Positions 48,301 through 60,619 of a stretch of DNA of 64,000 nt are shown here, in pieces (position 1 is the stretch's first letter; each line of letters opens with the position of its first letter). The notes beneath the pieces are model-generated. The model searched no databases and was not told the DNA's origin. It saw only the letters and a list, made by a program, of their open reading frames with translations. Position numbers and translations under genes: made by a program. The DNA is from Nepenthes gracilis (Eukaryota; Streptophyta; Magnoliopsida; Caryophyllales; Nepenthaceae), in contig BSYO01000004.1 in NCBI GenBank assembly GCA_033239525.1, positions 4,441,701 to 4,505,700 of the forward strand. The letters are read 5' to 3'.

Positions 48301-50615
48301 AATTACCATATATTAATGGAATATTTTCTCAGGAGTAGCCAAAACTATAGGAGCGGTGTTGGTATTTGGGTTAGGCTATAATTCTGGTATTTTGTAACCA
48401 CTATCAGTGTGGGAATGTGATATAAAAATGGGAGTATCAGAATAATTTTTTCATATTCATTACTATCGAAATTAGAAAAGCTATATGTTTAACTTTTAAA
48501 ATAACAATATTAATATATAAATTACTGATACAAATTAATGAAAATAATATAAATATATCAGTAAGTATTATACTAATATTACTTGTTATATTGTAAGAGA
48601 GTAGAGTACACAAAGTGGAGAGAGAGTAGAGAGTGTGTGAGTGGTGTGGGGGGGGGTATTTATGGTTTTTTTTAAAATTTAAATTTTTTAATAAATAAAA
48701 AGGGCAGCATATAGCAATGGTTACGTGACCGATGTGCGTGCATTCACACACATATATGGCACGGCATGCGGGCCGACTAACCGGCGGCCTTGTACGTTTC
48801 GAGGTGTTGGGCTGTGCTACACACAGATCAATGCTGCATGGCATGCCCCAGTTAGCATGTTTAAATTTGGCATTAAATGTATAAGGCAACACCTAGAGGT
48901 TGTGACAGCAAACAAGATCTTACAAGCTTCGAATAATTTAATATTATATAAAATTTTGCTAAAATAACCTTTCAAATTATTGTATTTTAATTTTGTCAAT
49001 ATTAAGTTGAGGGTTGTGAAATTATATTTGCATGAAGGAATTTTAATTAGGAGGGATCAAAAGGGGAAAGTTAGCCCAACAGTCCAAGGTTCTGATGGAA
49101 GAAAATGTGGGCCCGCAAGATTTTGATAATGGTAGCAAGCCGTGTCAATTGGACATCCAGCTGCTGTTAAGTTGGGTTTGTCTATGGTTTAAAGTGTTTT
49201 TGTATTCCAGTTGTTCGCATTTTGTATCTTGTTGAAGTTGGTCAGAATGACGAGGATTTCTCGAAAAAATGAATATCCATGATGCAAAAGCAATTTCCGG
49301 TGTAACTATTGTCTTAGGAGCCTTATTACTAGAGCGAAGAAGCTAGCGGAAGATTTCAGCCATTACTGACTTCCTGTTCCATTTTATCGAAGGCATAAAT
49401 GTCTGGCTTTATTTAATTAATCCAATTGAATTAATGTAATTTGGCATCCTTGACACATGGGAGATTAGGGCTTGAGTTTGGGGAGGTGGTATATGTGGCT
49501 ACTTTTCTTTTCCCTGGATGTTCTTAGCTGTCTTGCAGGTGATGGTTAATTTTGATGCTTCTGGTGGTCAGGTCTTTGACATTTGTTCTCTACAAATATT
49601 TTCTCCAAATGAGCTGGATTGTTTACTCTGTGGCCGTAGGGAGTTATGGAAGGTAAACATTGCTGCATATAATGTTTCTGCTGTGTGTCATGTTCTTGAC
49701 CTGTAATATGCATACGGTATGGGTTGTTTCTTATTAACTTGTGCAGGCTGATACTCTTGCTGATCACATCAAATTTGACCATGGGTACACTGCCAAGAGT
49801 CCTGCTATCATTAATGTATTTGCTTCTTCCCTGGCATTGAAGATTTTCATCCTTTGTGTCAAGGATAGAGTTTTATTCATGTATGGCACTGATGGTCTTT
49901 GTACCTTGCATCAGTTTCTCGAGATCATGGGAGAATTTACCCCAGAGCAACAACGGGCTTTTTGTCAATTTGTCACTGGTGCACCTCGGCTTCCGCCAGG
50001 TGGTTTAGCTGTGCTTAACCCAAGGTTAACTATTGTGAGGAAGGTAATGCTTATATTTTTTAGGTTTTGTCCTTCTAGGTTTTTTTTTTCCAAGCAAGTG
50101 TGAAGCTTAGAGCAATAGATAATTTTTTTTAAATGAAGATGATCAAAAATATGAAAACAGAATGATGTTTTAACCTTTCATAGAAATATTAAAATTACCC
50201 AGTAAAAATTTGTGGGATATCACAAAATTATGGAAAATCAATGGCCCTCTATAATATTGTAGCACTGAAAAGAGCCGCTGGATTAACACCAACACTCTGC
50301 ATGTTTCATGATTTGCTTGTGGTTGCAGCATTCCTCAACCACGACGAACGCAGCATCTAATGGCACCGGACCTTCAGAGTCTGCGGACGATGACCTGCCG
50401 AGTGTCATGACATGTGCTAATTACCTGAAGCTTCCACCTTATTCAACAAAAGTATGGCATATAAGGATGTGTATTATAGCAAGTTCCATTGTGAGTTTAG
50501 CTAGCCCTTTTGTTTGTCCGATATTAACACCCAATGTCTTCCTGAACAGGAAATGATGTACAAGAAGTTACTCTATGCCATCAATGAAGGGCAGGGGTCG
50601 TTTGATTTGTCATGA
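33339..50615 (+). CDS. UPL3: HECT-type E3 ubiquitin-protein ligase UPL3 (KAKTUS), complete
   Basis: Coding exons: 33339-34196, 34456-34566, 34650-34766, 34873-35043, 35117-35278, 38225-38473, 38559-38680, 38782-40204, 40520-40615, 42730-44289, 44551-44775, 44891-44995, 49572-49652, 49747-49815, 49915-50043, 50329-50451, 50550-50615. All introns are GT-AG, every junction keeps frame, and the product is 1888 aa, the length I recall for Arabidopsis UPL3. The start METRSRKRAE is the family start. Order: Ser-rich basic N-terminus, armadillo-like repeats (about 190-480), EIVNLANELLPPLPQG (475-490), an acidic stretch (1072-1103), then HECT from about 1475 with FGEVGTGLGPTLEFYT and the catalytic Cys1855 in MTCANYLKLPPYSTKE. 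HECT enzymes pass ubiquitin through a Cys thioester to substrates. In Arabidopsis UPL3 limits trichome branching and endoreduplication by targeting GL3/EGL3. No stop or frameshift was found, so I judge it functional. UPL4 is shorter and less likely. Confidence 0.97.
35279..38224 (+). other. UPL3 intron 5 (2.9 kb)
   Basis: Bounded by CAG-GTAAGT and TCTCAAG. It separates RPPEQ from IFEIVNLANELL, which are contiguous in the family. Only short open frames without recognisable similarity are seen. Its size suggests old insertions, but none was identified. Confidence 0.85.
40616..42729 (+). other. UPL3 intron 9 (2.1 kb)
   Basis: Lies between the acidic exon (ending DDDHED) and VLRDDSLPGC. It contains a GC-richer stretch at about 41270-41480 that stands out from the AT-rich intron and may be an old insertion; I do not recognise it. 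Confidence 0.8.
44996..49571 (+). other. UPL3 intron 12 (4.6 kb) inside the HECT domain
   Basis: Separates EAFRAGFNQ from VFDICSLQIF, contiguous in the family. The acceptor was chosen as GGTCAG before GTCTTTGAC (49572), because the alternative CTTGCAG at 49538-49539 would add residues absent from the family. It contains the 560-bp tandem duplication (45571-46791) and long AT-rich DNA with a G-run near 48650. Confidence 0.85.
45571..46791. repeat. 560-bp tandem duplication in UPL3 intron 12
   Basis: CCTGTTGCTGATTTACAAAA occurs at 45571 and 46131, exactly 560 bases apart. Both copies continue with GATAATGGAAAACAATT, GGGCTGTGCCAACCCGGTAC, AATTTACATGACCAGC and GGAGTCATCATCTTTACT, ending near AAAGCCTTCAATGTCA. 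The second copy carries about 100 extra AT-rich bases (about 46540-46650). The GGCACGGCACGAG words are reminiscent of DNA-transposon subterminal repeats; the class is not established. Confidence 0.88.
50413..50415 (+). other. UPL3: UPL3 catalytic cysteine codon (Cys1855)
   Basis: TGT codon in exon 16 within SVMTCANYLKLPPYS, the HECT thioester-forming Cys 33 residues before the C-terminus. Position 1855 follows from the summed exon lengths. Confidence 0.93.
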
Positions 50616-51152
50616 AAACCACCCGCTTCTGGTTAATGAATTCCGCTATCTACATTAACAATGGAGCATGATGAATTCCAATTTCTTACCTCTGCTGGTT
50701 CTTATGCTGGAAGCTGGGCATCTTTTCTTTCTTCAGACGATGGCTTCCTTGAAGTCACATAAATTTGCTGCCAGAGTGGCCCGGTGGACAGTACCTGTGA
50801 GTTAAATAGGTACTAAGACTGCTATCCACTAATCAGATTCTTTCAGTATATGCTGTATATTCTCCCCATTTCAATTGCAGTATCAACCCGTTTAAAAGGA
50901 ATCGGTCGCTTACTTTCCGTTTTCCACAATAGCTTTCTGGTAGTAATATTTATAGTATTTCAGTTGATTGGGAAAGCTGTTATCGTTGGGACAATATCTT
51001 GGAGCTGGGGCATTTGGCTTCGCAGAGTGAGTTTTTTGTTTTTTGGCTGTTGGCGCAATGTATATGTATATTGCTGCTTTTGGGTTTTTCTCTTTTCAAG
51101 TTGCTGTACGAGAAAGGGCTACATTTATGGCTGATCAATGATAACGGGAAGC

Positions 51153-51158
51153 AATAAA
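51153..51158 (+). terminator. Candidate UPL3 polyadenylation signal
   Basis: AATAAA about 540 bases after the UPL3 stop codon at 50613-50615. Plant signals are loose, so this is only a plausible site; the 3' end is not defined by sequence alone. Confidence 0.35.
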
Positions 51159-51499
51159 TCGCATTCAACATCATGATCTTTACTTCCTTTATACTTCTGC
51201 GCCATGTCTCTGCATCTTCTTCTAATAATTTTCCTTTTATCCTCTTGATAAGAATTGATAGTAACATCAAGATGTCTGACCATCCAAGACGGCCTTAATT
51301 ACCATTTTGAAGTAGTTGCAGGAAACTGTCATCTTCTTGATGCTTTCATTCTCTGTGGTATTATTTTGAATCGAAATCTACAACTATTTCCCCGCTGTCC
51401 GGAAAGGGGTAACCCGAAATTGATATCTTCCCTTTTGCTGGAGTAAGCTAGTAAAACAGCCATTTTGCAACGTGCCCCCTACTACCTAGACGTACGAAT

Positions 51500-53020
51500 G
51501 GCTTATGCCCTCCTGTGGGTGAGGGAAAAATGAACTAAATACTGCAAATAAGATAGCAACCCATCAACAGCTATCAGGTGTTCTTTGATGCGGATGTTCC
51601 ACATAGTTATTATTGCATTGTTGTTGGCTGTGATTCCACGTTATCCAGGTAAAGAAAAAGGATTATTTAATGGATGTAAATCTTGAATAAACTATCGCTG
51701 TAATTATTCACAGCGATAGGAGTAGGCCTGCCTTATGTCAGTTAATATTAAAAAGTTAGGTTATTTTAGATCATTTTATGAAATTTATTTTCTGTTTTCG
51801 TTTAAAAATTTATCTGTATATAAAAATATATAAAATGCTGATAATGTTTAGATAATTATTACTTAAAAATATATTATTTAACTGGTAATCTTTTAAAATT
51901 TACTCTTTCGAGTTCACTATTTTGTTGAAAAATATAAAAATATATATAATGTAATGTTAACAATTTATGATGTAAAAATGTATAATTACCCTCTAAGTAT
52001 TTAATTTTTTATACCACATTGATATAAAAACTCGAGATTAAATCAATTTTAAAATGTAAAACGATGTATGTCACATACTTAATATGTCATTAATTATATT
52101 ATTTAAGGTTAATTTATCTGTTGAGTCTACCATTATCGATTAATGTGATTGGATTAAGGCTTTAAAGTATATGAGACATAACCAGTTATTTTTTTTACAA
52201 AAAAATAAAAAAGGGATTTATAACATATAATTTTTTTAATTTGATATATCAATTATTAAAGGATCCGCTATGCGAAAAATAGTATTAAGAGGTAATAAAC
52301 GGTAAAATTATTTAAGTCATGTAAATTAAGGGTGAACATAAATTAATTTGATATAAATTAAAAGAATAAATTTACAATTAAACTATATGTTACAGTTTGA
52401 ATCATCGCCAAATTATCCATATGAGGTTTATGAGATTTGTAATATTAAACTTATAAGTCAAAAAATTATTTATTTAATTTAATAAATTACGTTTAAAAAT
52501 TAAAAAAATAAACAAATAATAATAATTTGTTTCAAATAACACAACATAGGAATTTATTTCAAAATGATCTTTACTGACATTAAATGAGAATATCTCATAA
52601 TTCATATGGCACTAAAATATTAAAAGAATAAAAAATTTAACTATTTACATTTAAAGTGATTTACAAATAAATTATAAGTAAATATAACCAATATATTTTA
52701 GTAACAATAAAAAATTTATTTGTTATATAAACATATTTATTTATATGTCTATGTCTTAAGGTTTAATTTGGTTTAAATTTTTAAATCACAATTAAATCAA
52801 AATGAGATTTGGGTAAAAAATTAAATCACACTTAAATTGTGTATATATAATTTAATTTGACTTGATTTCTTTGAAAAATGATTTTAAAAAAGAAACAAAT
52901 TACTTGTACACTTTGCTTTAAAAAAGGTACTTTTGTTACCGCTAAAATTCAAATCTCCCTCCAATTTCCCAGTATTTCTGCCAAAGAGAAGCCCTGTCAA
53001 CCATTTCAAGAGCGGAACGT
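51500..53020. other. AT-rich intergenic DNA between UPL3 and MCM10
   Basis: Strongly AT-rich with no coding frame recognised. It must contain the UPL3 3' flank and the MCM10 promoter. Confidence 0.55.
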
Positions 53021-53023
53021 TCA

Positions 53024-53032
53024 AAACCCTAA
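53024..53032 (+). promoter_or_regulatory. Telo-box (AAACCCTAA) just before MCM10
   Basis: AAACCCTAA lies about 36 bases upstream of the MCM10 start codon. Telo-boxes are frequent at plant replication and translation genes expressed in dividing cells. Relevance here is inferred. Confidence 0.45.
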
Positions 53033-53067
53033 ATATTGTGAGCGAGAGCGGTCAAGAATCTAACCAC

Positions 53068-56000
53068 ATGTCAAACCACCAACGAGATGACCTCGATCTC
53101 CTCCTGTCTCTTCAAGATAGGGTTTTGGAAACCCCTCCGTCTTCCCCCTCCTCTCATAAGCGCTCCCCAGGTTTCTCTTGTAGCGTTTTATCAATATTTC
53201 TTCAATTATCTCCCGTTTCAAGCTGTGAATTTTCACATCTGCGATATGGGTTCTCAAGTGATGTGTGTTTATCTAGCTCTGTCCCCCAAAAAAAAAAAAA
53301 AGAAAAATCACTCATACTAATATTGTTCTACCATATTTAACTCTCTCCCCTAAAATGCGAAATCTGATTAATTTTTCAAGGGTATTCTTCCGACGATGGA
53401 ACGCCGAAAAAGCCAAATGGGGATGCTGATATGTCGGTCTTCAAGAATGCTGTTCAGGACTGTATGGATTATGACGCTGAAACAGCTAAAAAAACTCTTA
53501 TATCAAACCGGTCCAAGACTTGGAACGATCCTGAGTTGGAAAAGTTCTCTGGCTTGCGTATCCGGTAATCTCCAGTTCAAACCCTCTTAAATCAGATACA
53601 TAGTTGCCCCATTTGGATCATGGTAAATTTAAGAGAAGAGAGAAGTTTGTGGGAAAAATGTAATCGAACATACTTCACAAAGTTTTCTTGATTTTTCTCA
53701 TTTCCACAATTTTTCCAGAATCAATTGACGAGCTCATTTTAGAAGATGAAAATTTATCCGTCCATAATTCATTTCTGCGCAGGAATCAAGTGATCTCTCC
53801 CGCAGAGATGAGCAACCACTTTTCTGACATTCGATTTGTACGATTATCAGCAATAAAGTAAGTTTTTCTAAATCATACGCTATGATTTTTATGGGCGCAA
53901 TTGAGGCAGGTAGAACCGTTCTTTTGGAGATTAGATGTTTCTTCTCCTTGATAAATAGTGTAATCAAAATACATGCCGCATCATCACTATTAGATGAAAA
54001 GTGGAATTTAGTATTCATTTCTCAATGTTGGGTCCTTGTAGGAATTTGATCAAAGGAGACACTCTGACGGGTTGTTGGGCAACTGTTGGAGTTCTAACTG
54101 AGAAGGGTAGTCCAAAGACTAGTTCTACTGGAAAGAATTATTGCATATGGAAGATAGGAAGTTTGGATGGGCAGAGTGTATCTGTTTTCTTGTTTGGCGA
54201 TGCTTATCAGAAGTACTGTAAAGAGTCCGCTGGAACAGTTTTTGCATTCTTCAATTCTGGTTTGCGCAATGACACTTCGGTAATATAAGGGTCATCGGCT
54301 ATTGGGTTGTGTTTCTATAGACAACTCAGGTCGTGAATGGCATTAAACTTTCCCCCCCCCCTTTTTTTTGCCCTTGTGTTTTCAGGGAATAGGCTTTTCT
54401 TTGAGTGTTTACACTCCTGGTCAAATTTTGAAGATGGGTACCTCTGTTGATTATGGAGTTTGCAAGGGAAGAAAGAAAGGCGGGGTGGCCTGTACAATGG
54501 TCATAAATAAGTACGTGATTTACTGACAATACACTGGAGTTAGTGTTCGGTAGTTTATAACTGATGGGCACTGATACTTTGTGTTGTACATGGTTCAAAT
54601 TTTAATGCTCGGTGTTTCAATGCTCTCAAAGTGATGAAGTTTGCTGCCTGTTATGCAATTTTTGGTTTTAGAACTCCCCTAAATTTTATCAGTACATCAC
54701 AAGCCTTTTCCAGACACATTTATTTGAGGATCGAGATCAAGAGGTCCATATGATCAGGTTAGATGGGTGCATTCTAATCCAAACACGGTCATAGGTGTAA
54801 CTTTTTTCTTCCACTATTTTATTCCCCCAACAAAAGTCATGATTTTTTTTTTCCACAGAACTTTTACAGGTTTCTCTTAATTATGTTAAGACTATATTCT
54901 AGTCACATTATCACAAAAGAAAGTTTGACCTAGCACATGAGGCTCTACTGTTGGTATGGGGGGAGAGAGTGACATTTGCGACCATTTATTGTTGCATTGG
55001 AAAGTTGGTTTGCATAATGTGATAGTCACTTTGATCCGGTCTTAACATTGAACTAATACTCCTTCACTGGATCACAAATTTGAAGGAATTTTTTAGCATC
55101 AACTCTTGAATGCATATAGATGTTTCAGTCACCTGACTAATTTCAAGGTGTAACTGCTGCATTTCATTTGATTTTAGAGCTTGAAATAGGTGACGCTAGC
55201 TACTTGTTTGTTTCAGGAGTTCCGTTGATATAGAGTAGTAGTTCTTAGCTGACTCAATAGGAGGCCTAAAGAATAATTGGCTATTTATTATTTTGTGCAT
55301 CTCTCAAAACTGGAGGTTTGGTTAATCTGTTGATAAATATTGAGAAAATGTGTATTCTAGTCGCTTTCCTGGATAAGTATTCCAACTTGGTTCAGGTTTG
55401 AAGGTCGAATGATAATATAATTTGGTTAAGAGTAACTACTATAATTGGAATCAAGTTTTCATTTTGAGCATTTTGGATTCCTGTTAAAGAAATAGTCCAT
55501 GACTATTGCTTGTCTTTCTCATTTTCGTGAAGTCTGCATGTGAAAGATGAGGTTATAAAGTTTCTCATTGGCTGTTTCAATGTTGACCATGAGAGATTTT
55601 CAAGACAAACTGTGCAACATTTGCCACCAAAAAGTGAAGTCTCATGGCCTTAAGGAAATTTTTTTAGTATCAAAAGAGAATTATATGCGTAAGTCACAAT
55701 TCTTTGTCAAAAGTTGTTAATGCACTAGGCAAAACTTCCTTGCAGGTTGTTTGTAGATTTGAGCAACCCATTCCAAGTCTGTTACTACTGATTTATGGTA
55801 CCATTCGCAGCTTTGTTTCAAATGCCCATAATAGAATGCAGTAACTGGCTGTTCTATTGTGTTCACATGAAATTGATTTCTAACAATATGTTTAACACTA
55901 CCTGATACTTGTACTGATCAATATGTAATTTCAGGCGCTGTGGGATATATTGTAGCTATCATAGATCGGTAAGATGATCATTGAATGTCTAGGCTTGTTA

Positions 56001-57300
56001 CTTGAAACCATCTCTACTCTAAACCACATTTTTACCTTTTTATGATTTCGCTTAGCAAATTCATTGTGCAGAAAGCCTCAGAGAAATACTGTGTCACACG
56101 TACAGAGCTCAAAGGAGGGTGAGCTCTTTGGCATTTTAAAAACATTCTCTGCTATTCATTTCTTGGCTATAACTTTTTCATTTCCCCCTCAGGAACTTAA
56201 GAACAGCATTCAGGGATCCCTTTCGGTCAGAAGGGATTTATTTGGTCGATCCTCTGGCTGATAAAACAAATATAATGAAGCCTAAACAGCCCACGAAGTT
56301 GTTGTCTGTGGAGCGGTTGAAGAAAGCTCTAAGGTGTTTGAGATGATTTCTACCTTGTTTTCTGTTGCTATATTTTTCTCAGTATATTTCTCCGAATGCC
56401 ATCTTCTAGCAGAAATCAATGAATTACTCAAATTATCCTTCATTCTTTTGCTCGGTTTAAGCATGAGGGTATTTTGAGTCATTGTTCTATCAATTGACCA
56501 AAAGCTTCAGCTGCATTTCTGTAGTGGCTGGACGTTTGAATTTTATGACATCCGGGTTCTTTTTCTGTAGATCTTTTGAGACTTATTTTTGCTCTTTTAC
56601 CATGAGATGCTTGCTCAAAAATGAGGCATAAGAAACCTTAATCAGAATGCTAACGGGGACTGGGCTATAGTTTCAGTTGAGATATACATTGTGCAAGAAA
56701 TCTATCTTTTTCTGTTGCAGTAGCCAACTATACCAAAGAATATTGCTTATGTAGGTAGCAATCTTGTTTACTGCTAATGGTATTAAATCCTCGACATGAT
56801 CCAAAGCAATGCAGATAAGGTGACAACGAATGTGAATTCTCAAGGAATAAGGTTTCTAACTGAAATTACAGGTTTGAAATTGCTTCTCATTTCTGCTCAT
56901 GTTTCAGTATACTTGTGCCTGCTCTCAAAATCTTCGGTGTTCATTTTACAGGAAGCATGGATCGAAGGACATCTAAAAAAGAATCAGCATTTCAAAACCA
57001 TCTGAGAAGCAACTCATTGAAGAGGTGATAAAACAGTGGGGGGTGGGGAAGCAAAGACAATTCTGAGTTTATTTCTGTTTCCTGATGTTTGGTGTCACTG
57101 AAAATTTGTGCTGCTGCAGGTCACCATCAACGTCAAAGTTGGATTCTTCTCTGCACAAAACAAGCCCACAAGCAGCTCCCAAGAGATCTAAAACTGGGGA
57201 TGTTGAAATTTCATCTGAGAAATTCAATAAAACTTCAGAAAAGGTGATTGAATTAGATGTTGTCAGCTCAGATGATGAAGCTTGCTTCATCTTTAGATAG
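53068..57300 (+). CDS. MCM10: MCM10 homologue, DNA replication initiation factor, complete
   Basis: Coding exons: 53068-53170, 53381-53564, 53783-53857, 54042-54279, 54386-54510, 55935-55968, 56072-56118, 56193-56333, 56807-56871, 56952-57024, 57120-57300. All have GT-AG introns and compatible phases, giving 421 aa. MCM10 helps activate the CMG helicase and loads polymerase alpha at origins. The protein starts MSNHQRDDLDLLLSLQDRVL, a conserved plant MCM10 start. An OB-fold region follows (about 95-225: KFSGLRIRNQ, HFSDIRFVRL, LTGCWATVGVL, VFLFGDAYQKYCKE). Next is a zinc motif with Cys226, Cys236, Cys248 and His251 (CX9CX11CX2H). Then come ELKGGNLRTAFRDPF (about 264-278) and SQGIRFLTEITG (about 327-338). 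The C-terminal tail is basic then acidic. No stops or slips were found. The exon 9 acceptor (CCAAAG) is the weakest junction. Confidence 0.95.
54511..55934 (+). other. MCM10 intron 5 (1.4 kb) within the zinc motif
   Basis: Interrupts the zinc motif between CTMVINK (exon 5) and RCGIYCSYH (exon 6), splitting a Lys codon AA/G. No other content was recognised. Confidence 0.88.
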
Positions 57301-57653
57301 TGAGCTGCTTGCCACAGCACGGTCATTGTTCCAGAAAATTGTGTTATTTTTCATTTCTTGTGGCTAAGTTTCTTAGTTTATGGCTGATTCTCTATTGGTT
57401 GTTGCTTTGTTGAATTTGCTTCATTAATAGGCTCAAGATTCAGCCTTGATTGCTATGGACTGGCATCAAGATTGAGCCACTAGTAGCAATTTCACAAATT
57501 ATTAGACACGACTCATAATGAACAGTATTGAATTGTATATAGTATGATCTAATATTTTAATTTATGTCATGTTGCATTTAGCTGGCCCATGGTATGAATT
57601 GAGCAATGCTAGTAAATTTAATATTTTGTAACTGTGGTTGCTCCTCTTTTTTA

Positions 57654-57659
57654 AATAAA
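57654..57659 (+). terminator. Candidate MCM10 polyadenylation signal
   Basis: AATAAA about 355 bases after the stop codon at 57298-57300, followed by AT-rich DNA. A weak, sequence-only call. Confidence 0.3.
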
Positions 57660-59160
57660 AAAATTATTTACATAAACAAATTATAAATAATTCCTTCCCC
57701 TTTTATCAATAAAAAAATATAATTTATTTTAAAAATATTTTATGTAATTTTATTATTTGTATATTATTTATTTATTTTATCATAGTTGTGTCTAAATCGG
57801 CACAATTCAAAGGCATGTTTTGTCCAACATAGGTGGGCCATTTGCTGTATTGGGTTAGGATATTTTTTTCATATTTGTATGGTATATTTAAATACTGATG
57901 GTCTGAAAAAATGGCATGACACTAAGGACAAGTAGATCTAATTTTAGCAATTGGTATAGTAGCAATATAAAAGGAAACTTCTCTAAAGAATGTAGCTATG
58001 ATGTTTTTAAAATAATGCATGATTGTATGGTTTTATCTCACTAATCTCTAAGATTAGTAAATAGGTATCAACTGAAGTTCTTTTTTCATTTGATCATTTG
58101 GTATTATTTTAATTGATATCCTTTATATTTTATAGAAAAACAAATATGTTATTGTTCCCCATTTTCGGTTTTCCTTATTGAAAATTTAAGAGTTGTTATC
58201 TATGGTTTGGTTACACATGAAATTGTATTGATTGGAGTTGAAGAAAAAAATTTTAAACTGTTGAAATCGAATTATCGACAATGGATTGGGATAAGTCCAG
58301 TAACTTTATGGGTTGATTTAAGATTTAATATGCTAGAAAATGTGCCTAAGAAGTAGAAATTTAGCAAGATTTTATAAAGCTTAGAATCTATAAGGTGTTA
58401 TGATAGGTTTAATTAACAGTCAGTGTAGCTTAACAGTATCAGTTTAGTGGGTGAGCCTATACAACTTGCATGATTCCCAACGGCTATGAAAGAAATATCA
58501 GCAAATAATTACTGCTAATTTGCCATAGCCCCCTGTAAATGCGCAGGTGGCATTTATTATTACCATCCGGGATAGCTCAACAAATATTTTTGAAATATTT
58601 TGCACAAGATCACATGCCCCCAACATAGTAGTGATAATTCAGTGAATCATTCTTAAAAAGATAGCTATTATAATGGAAGCTTTCAGAATCCCATCGAGAA
58701 AGGAAAGAATTTACCCAACTAACTTTGGTGTCCAAGTAAGATCGAATTAGCTCCAACACTATAAATATCTTCCTTTGTCCCTATGGGTGGGGAAGGAATT
58801 TCCTACGAGGAAATCGTTTGCAAGATAGAAACAGATAATGAGAGAAAAGGAGTGTATAGAGAGAAGATTAAGGAGGCATGTCCACTCTCTTCTCGTTTCC
58901 TATGAGGCCTCACTCTCCTGTTCCAGTTGATAGTTGTGTAAGCCTCCTGCCGGCTCTAAGTTCATGTGCTACTAGACCGGCGAAAGTGACTCATGGAGAA
59001 TAGGGTACAAAATTTCTCCGTCTATAACCAGAGTGGAGACCAATTAGCATCTCTCTCTTCATTATCAGCGCCCAAGATTATTTTCTCTTCCAATTAGGCT
59101 ACTTGCATACGAGTGCATTCATCGATCAGCCATTTCTCAATGAGTGTAGAACTCTTTTCT
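57660..59160. other. Intergenic DNA, LTR-like in its right half
   Basis: 57660-58500 is AT-rich without features. 58740-59150 is GC-richer and includes a TATA-like ACTATAAATATC (about 58758) and a stretch reminiscent of gypsy LTR leaders, adjoining the minisatellite. No coding domain was recognised. Confidence 0.35.
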
Positions 59161-59164
59161 TCTA

Positions 59165-59570
59165 ACAAGCCGCCCTCTAAGTCGAGCGTACTCATTAGAA
59201 CTCAACCTTCTATTTTTCTAAACCATCTCTCAGTTAGGCATACTTTTTGGAGTCTAATCCTCCATCTCTAGGTGATCATTCGGTCGAACATATTTTTTGG
59301 AGCTCAACCCTCTATCTTTAAGTTGCTCTTTGACTGACCGCATTTATCAAAATTTAACCCTCCATCTCTAAGCTGCTCATTAACAGTGCACACTTATTGG
59401 AACTAATTCTCTATTTCTAAGTCGCCTCTTGGTTGGGTGCACCTATTATAATTCGGTTCTCCATCTCTAAGCTGCTCTCCAGTTGGGCGTTCTCCTTGAA
59501 ATTTTGTCTTCCATCTCTAAAGTTATTTTCTTACTAAGCGTATCCAAACACTCAATCCCCTATTACACAC
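59165..59570. repeat. Minisatellite with a period of about 50 bp
   Basis: The phrase CTCCATCTCTAAGCTGCTC and variants recur with the core TCCATCTCTA (or TCTATCTTTA/TCTATTTCTA) at 59261, 59311, 59361, about 59410, 59460 and 59510, spaced 49-50 bases. Worn units lie on the left from about 59170. Each unit also carries a GG(C/T)GCA/CATACT..TTGGA-like second half. Such arrays are common in gypsy untranslated regions, but no coding part is adjacent. Confidence 0.85.
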
Positions 59571-60600
59571 ATCTACGCATAATTTATTTATTCATATTTT
59601 TTTATTTATTTGAAAATTTTTTTTAATTTAAATATTGAATAATATATCAGAAAGTAAGTTTTTACAATTTTCTTACATCTTATTTGTTAGTTATGGTGTG
59701 TAGGATTTAGATTTGAAATAATAAAGATTGAACTCGCTTCAACTCGATCCTTCCGAAAAGATCATGTGATTTTCTAATTTATTCAATAATTTGGATCTAG
59801 TAGCGCATTAGATTGATATATATATATATATATTTATTTATTTATTTAGTTTGGATGAACTTTTAATTTTTTAATTGTATTTTTAGTTTGACTGAATTGA
59901 ATTAATTGAAATCAAAATATATGTACATGCATATAGATATACATATAATAAATAGAATTTTATATTGTAACTAAAATATTTTGATTATGCCTAATTTAAT
60001 TATATTTTTGTATAAATTTTTAATATAAGTGATTGAATTGTAAATTTTTTTAATATTATCCAGACATGATAATTTTATTTTAAGTTTTATTAGTTATGAA
60101 AATAATACTAAAAGTTTAGGATAAAATCTTTAAAAAAATAGAATACGTCAGAATATTTTTATTTTTTTTTCTGGCAAAAAAATTGTGTGATAAATTTGAA
60201 ATATAAGGATAATTGCATTTCAACAATATATATATATTAGTGCTTAAATAACATTGATAATACTTTTTTATTTAAATAATTTATGTGATTAAATTATAAG
60301 AATACAGTAAAATGAAGTCCATCGCAAATAATTTGAGGGGATATGGAGGGGCGCCGCCACTCATGTCTCGTATAGCATTCGTATGACGTGATATCAAGCC
60401 GTTGAATAAAAATTTAATATTCTTCATTAACCCTTTAATTTTTTAATATATATATATATATATTATTCCTTTAATAATAAAAAAATGAGAAATGTTGAAT
60501 TTCCTTGTATCTGTTATAACGCGGCATCGTATATTTACTGTACGGACCGCGCCGCAGTTGAATAGATTACTGCAACAGCTTCCGGTGGAGATTTCGCCTG
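59571..60600. other. AT-rich intergenic DNA
   Basis: Very AT-rich with short TA runs (about 59816-59834 and 60447-60464). GC content rises sharply from about 60520. No gene was recognised in the AT-rich part. Confidence 0.5.
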
Positions 60601-60619
60601 CTCTATCGCATACTGCGAA

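Noticed and set aside
49538..49571. Alternative acceptor (CTTGCAG) for UPL3 exon 13
   Set aside because: It would insert residues (VMVNFDASGGQ) absent from the family between GFNQ and VFDI; the acceptor before 49572 restores family contiguity.
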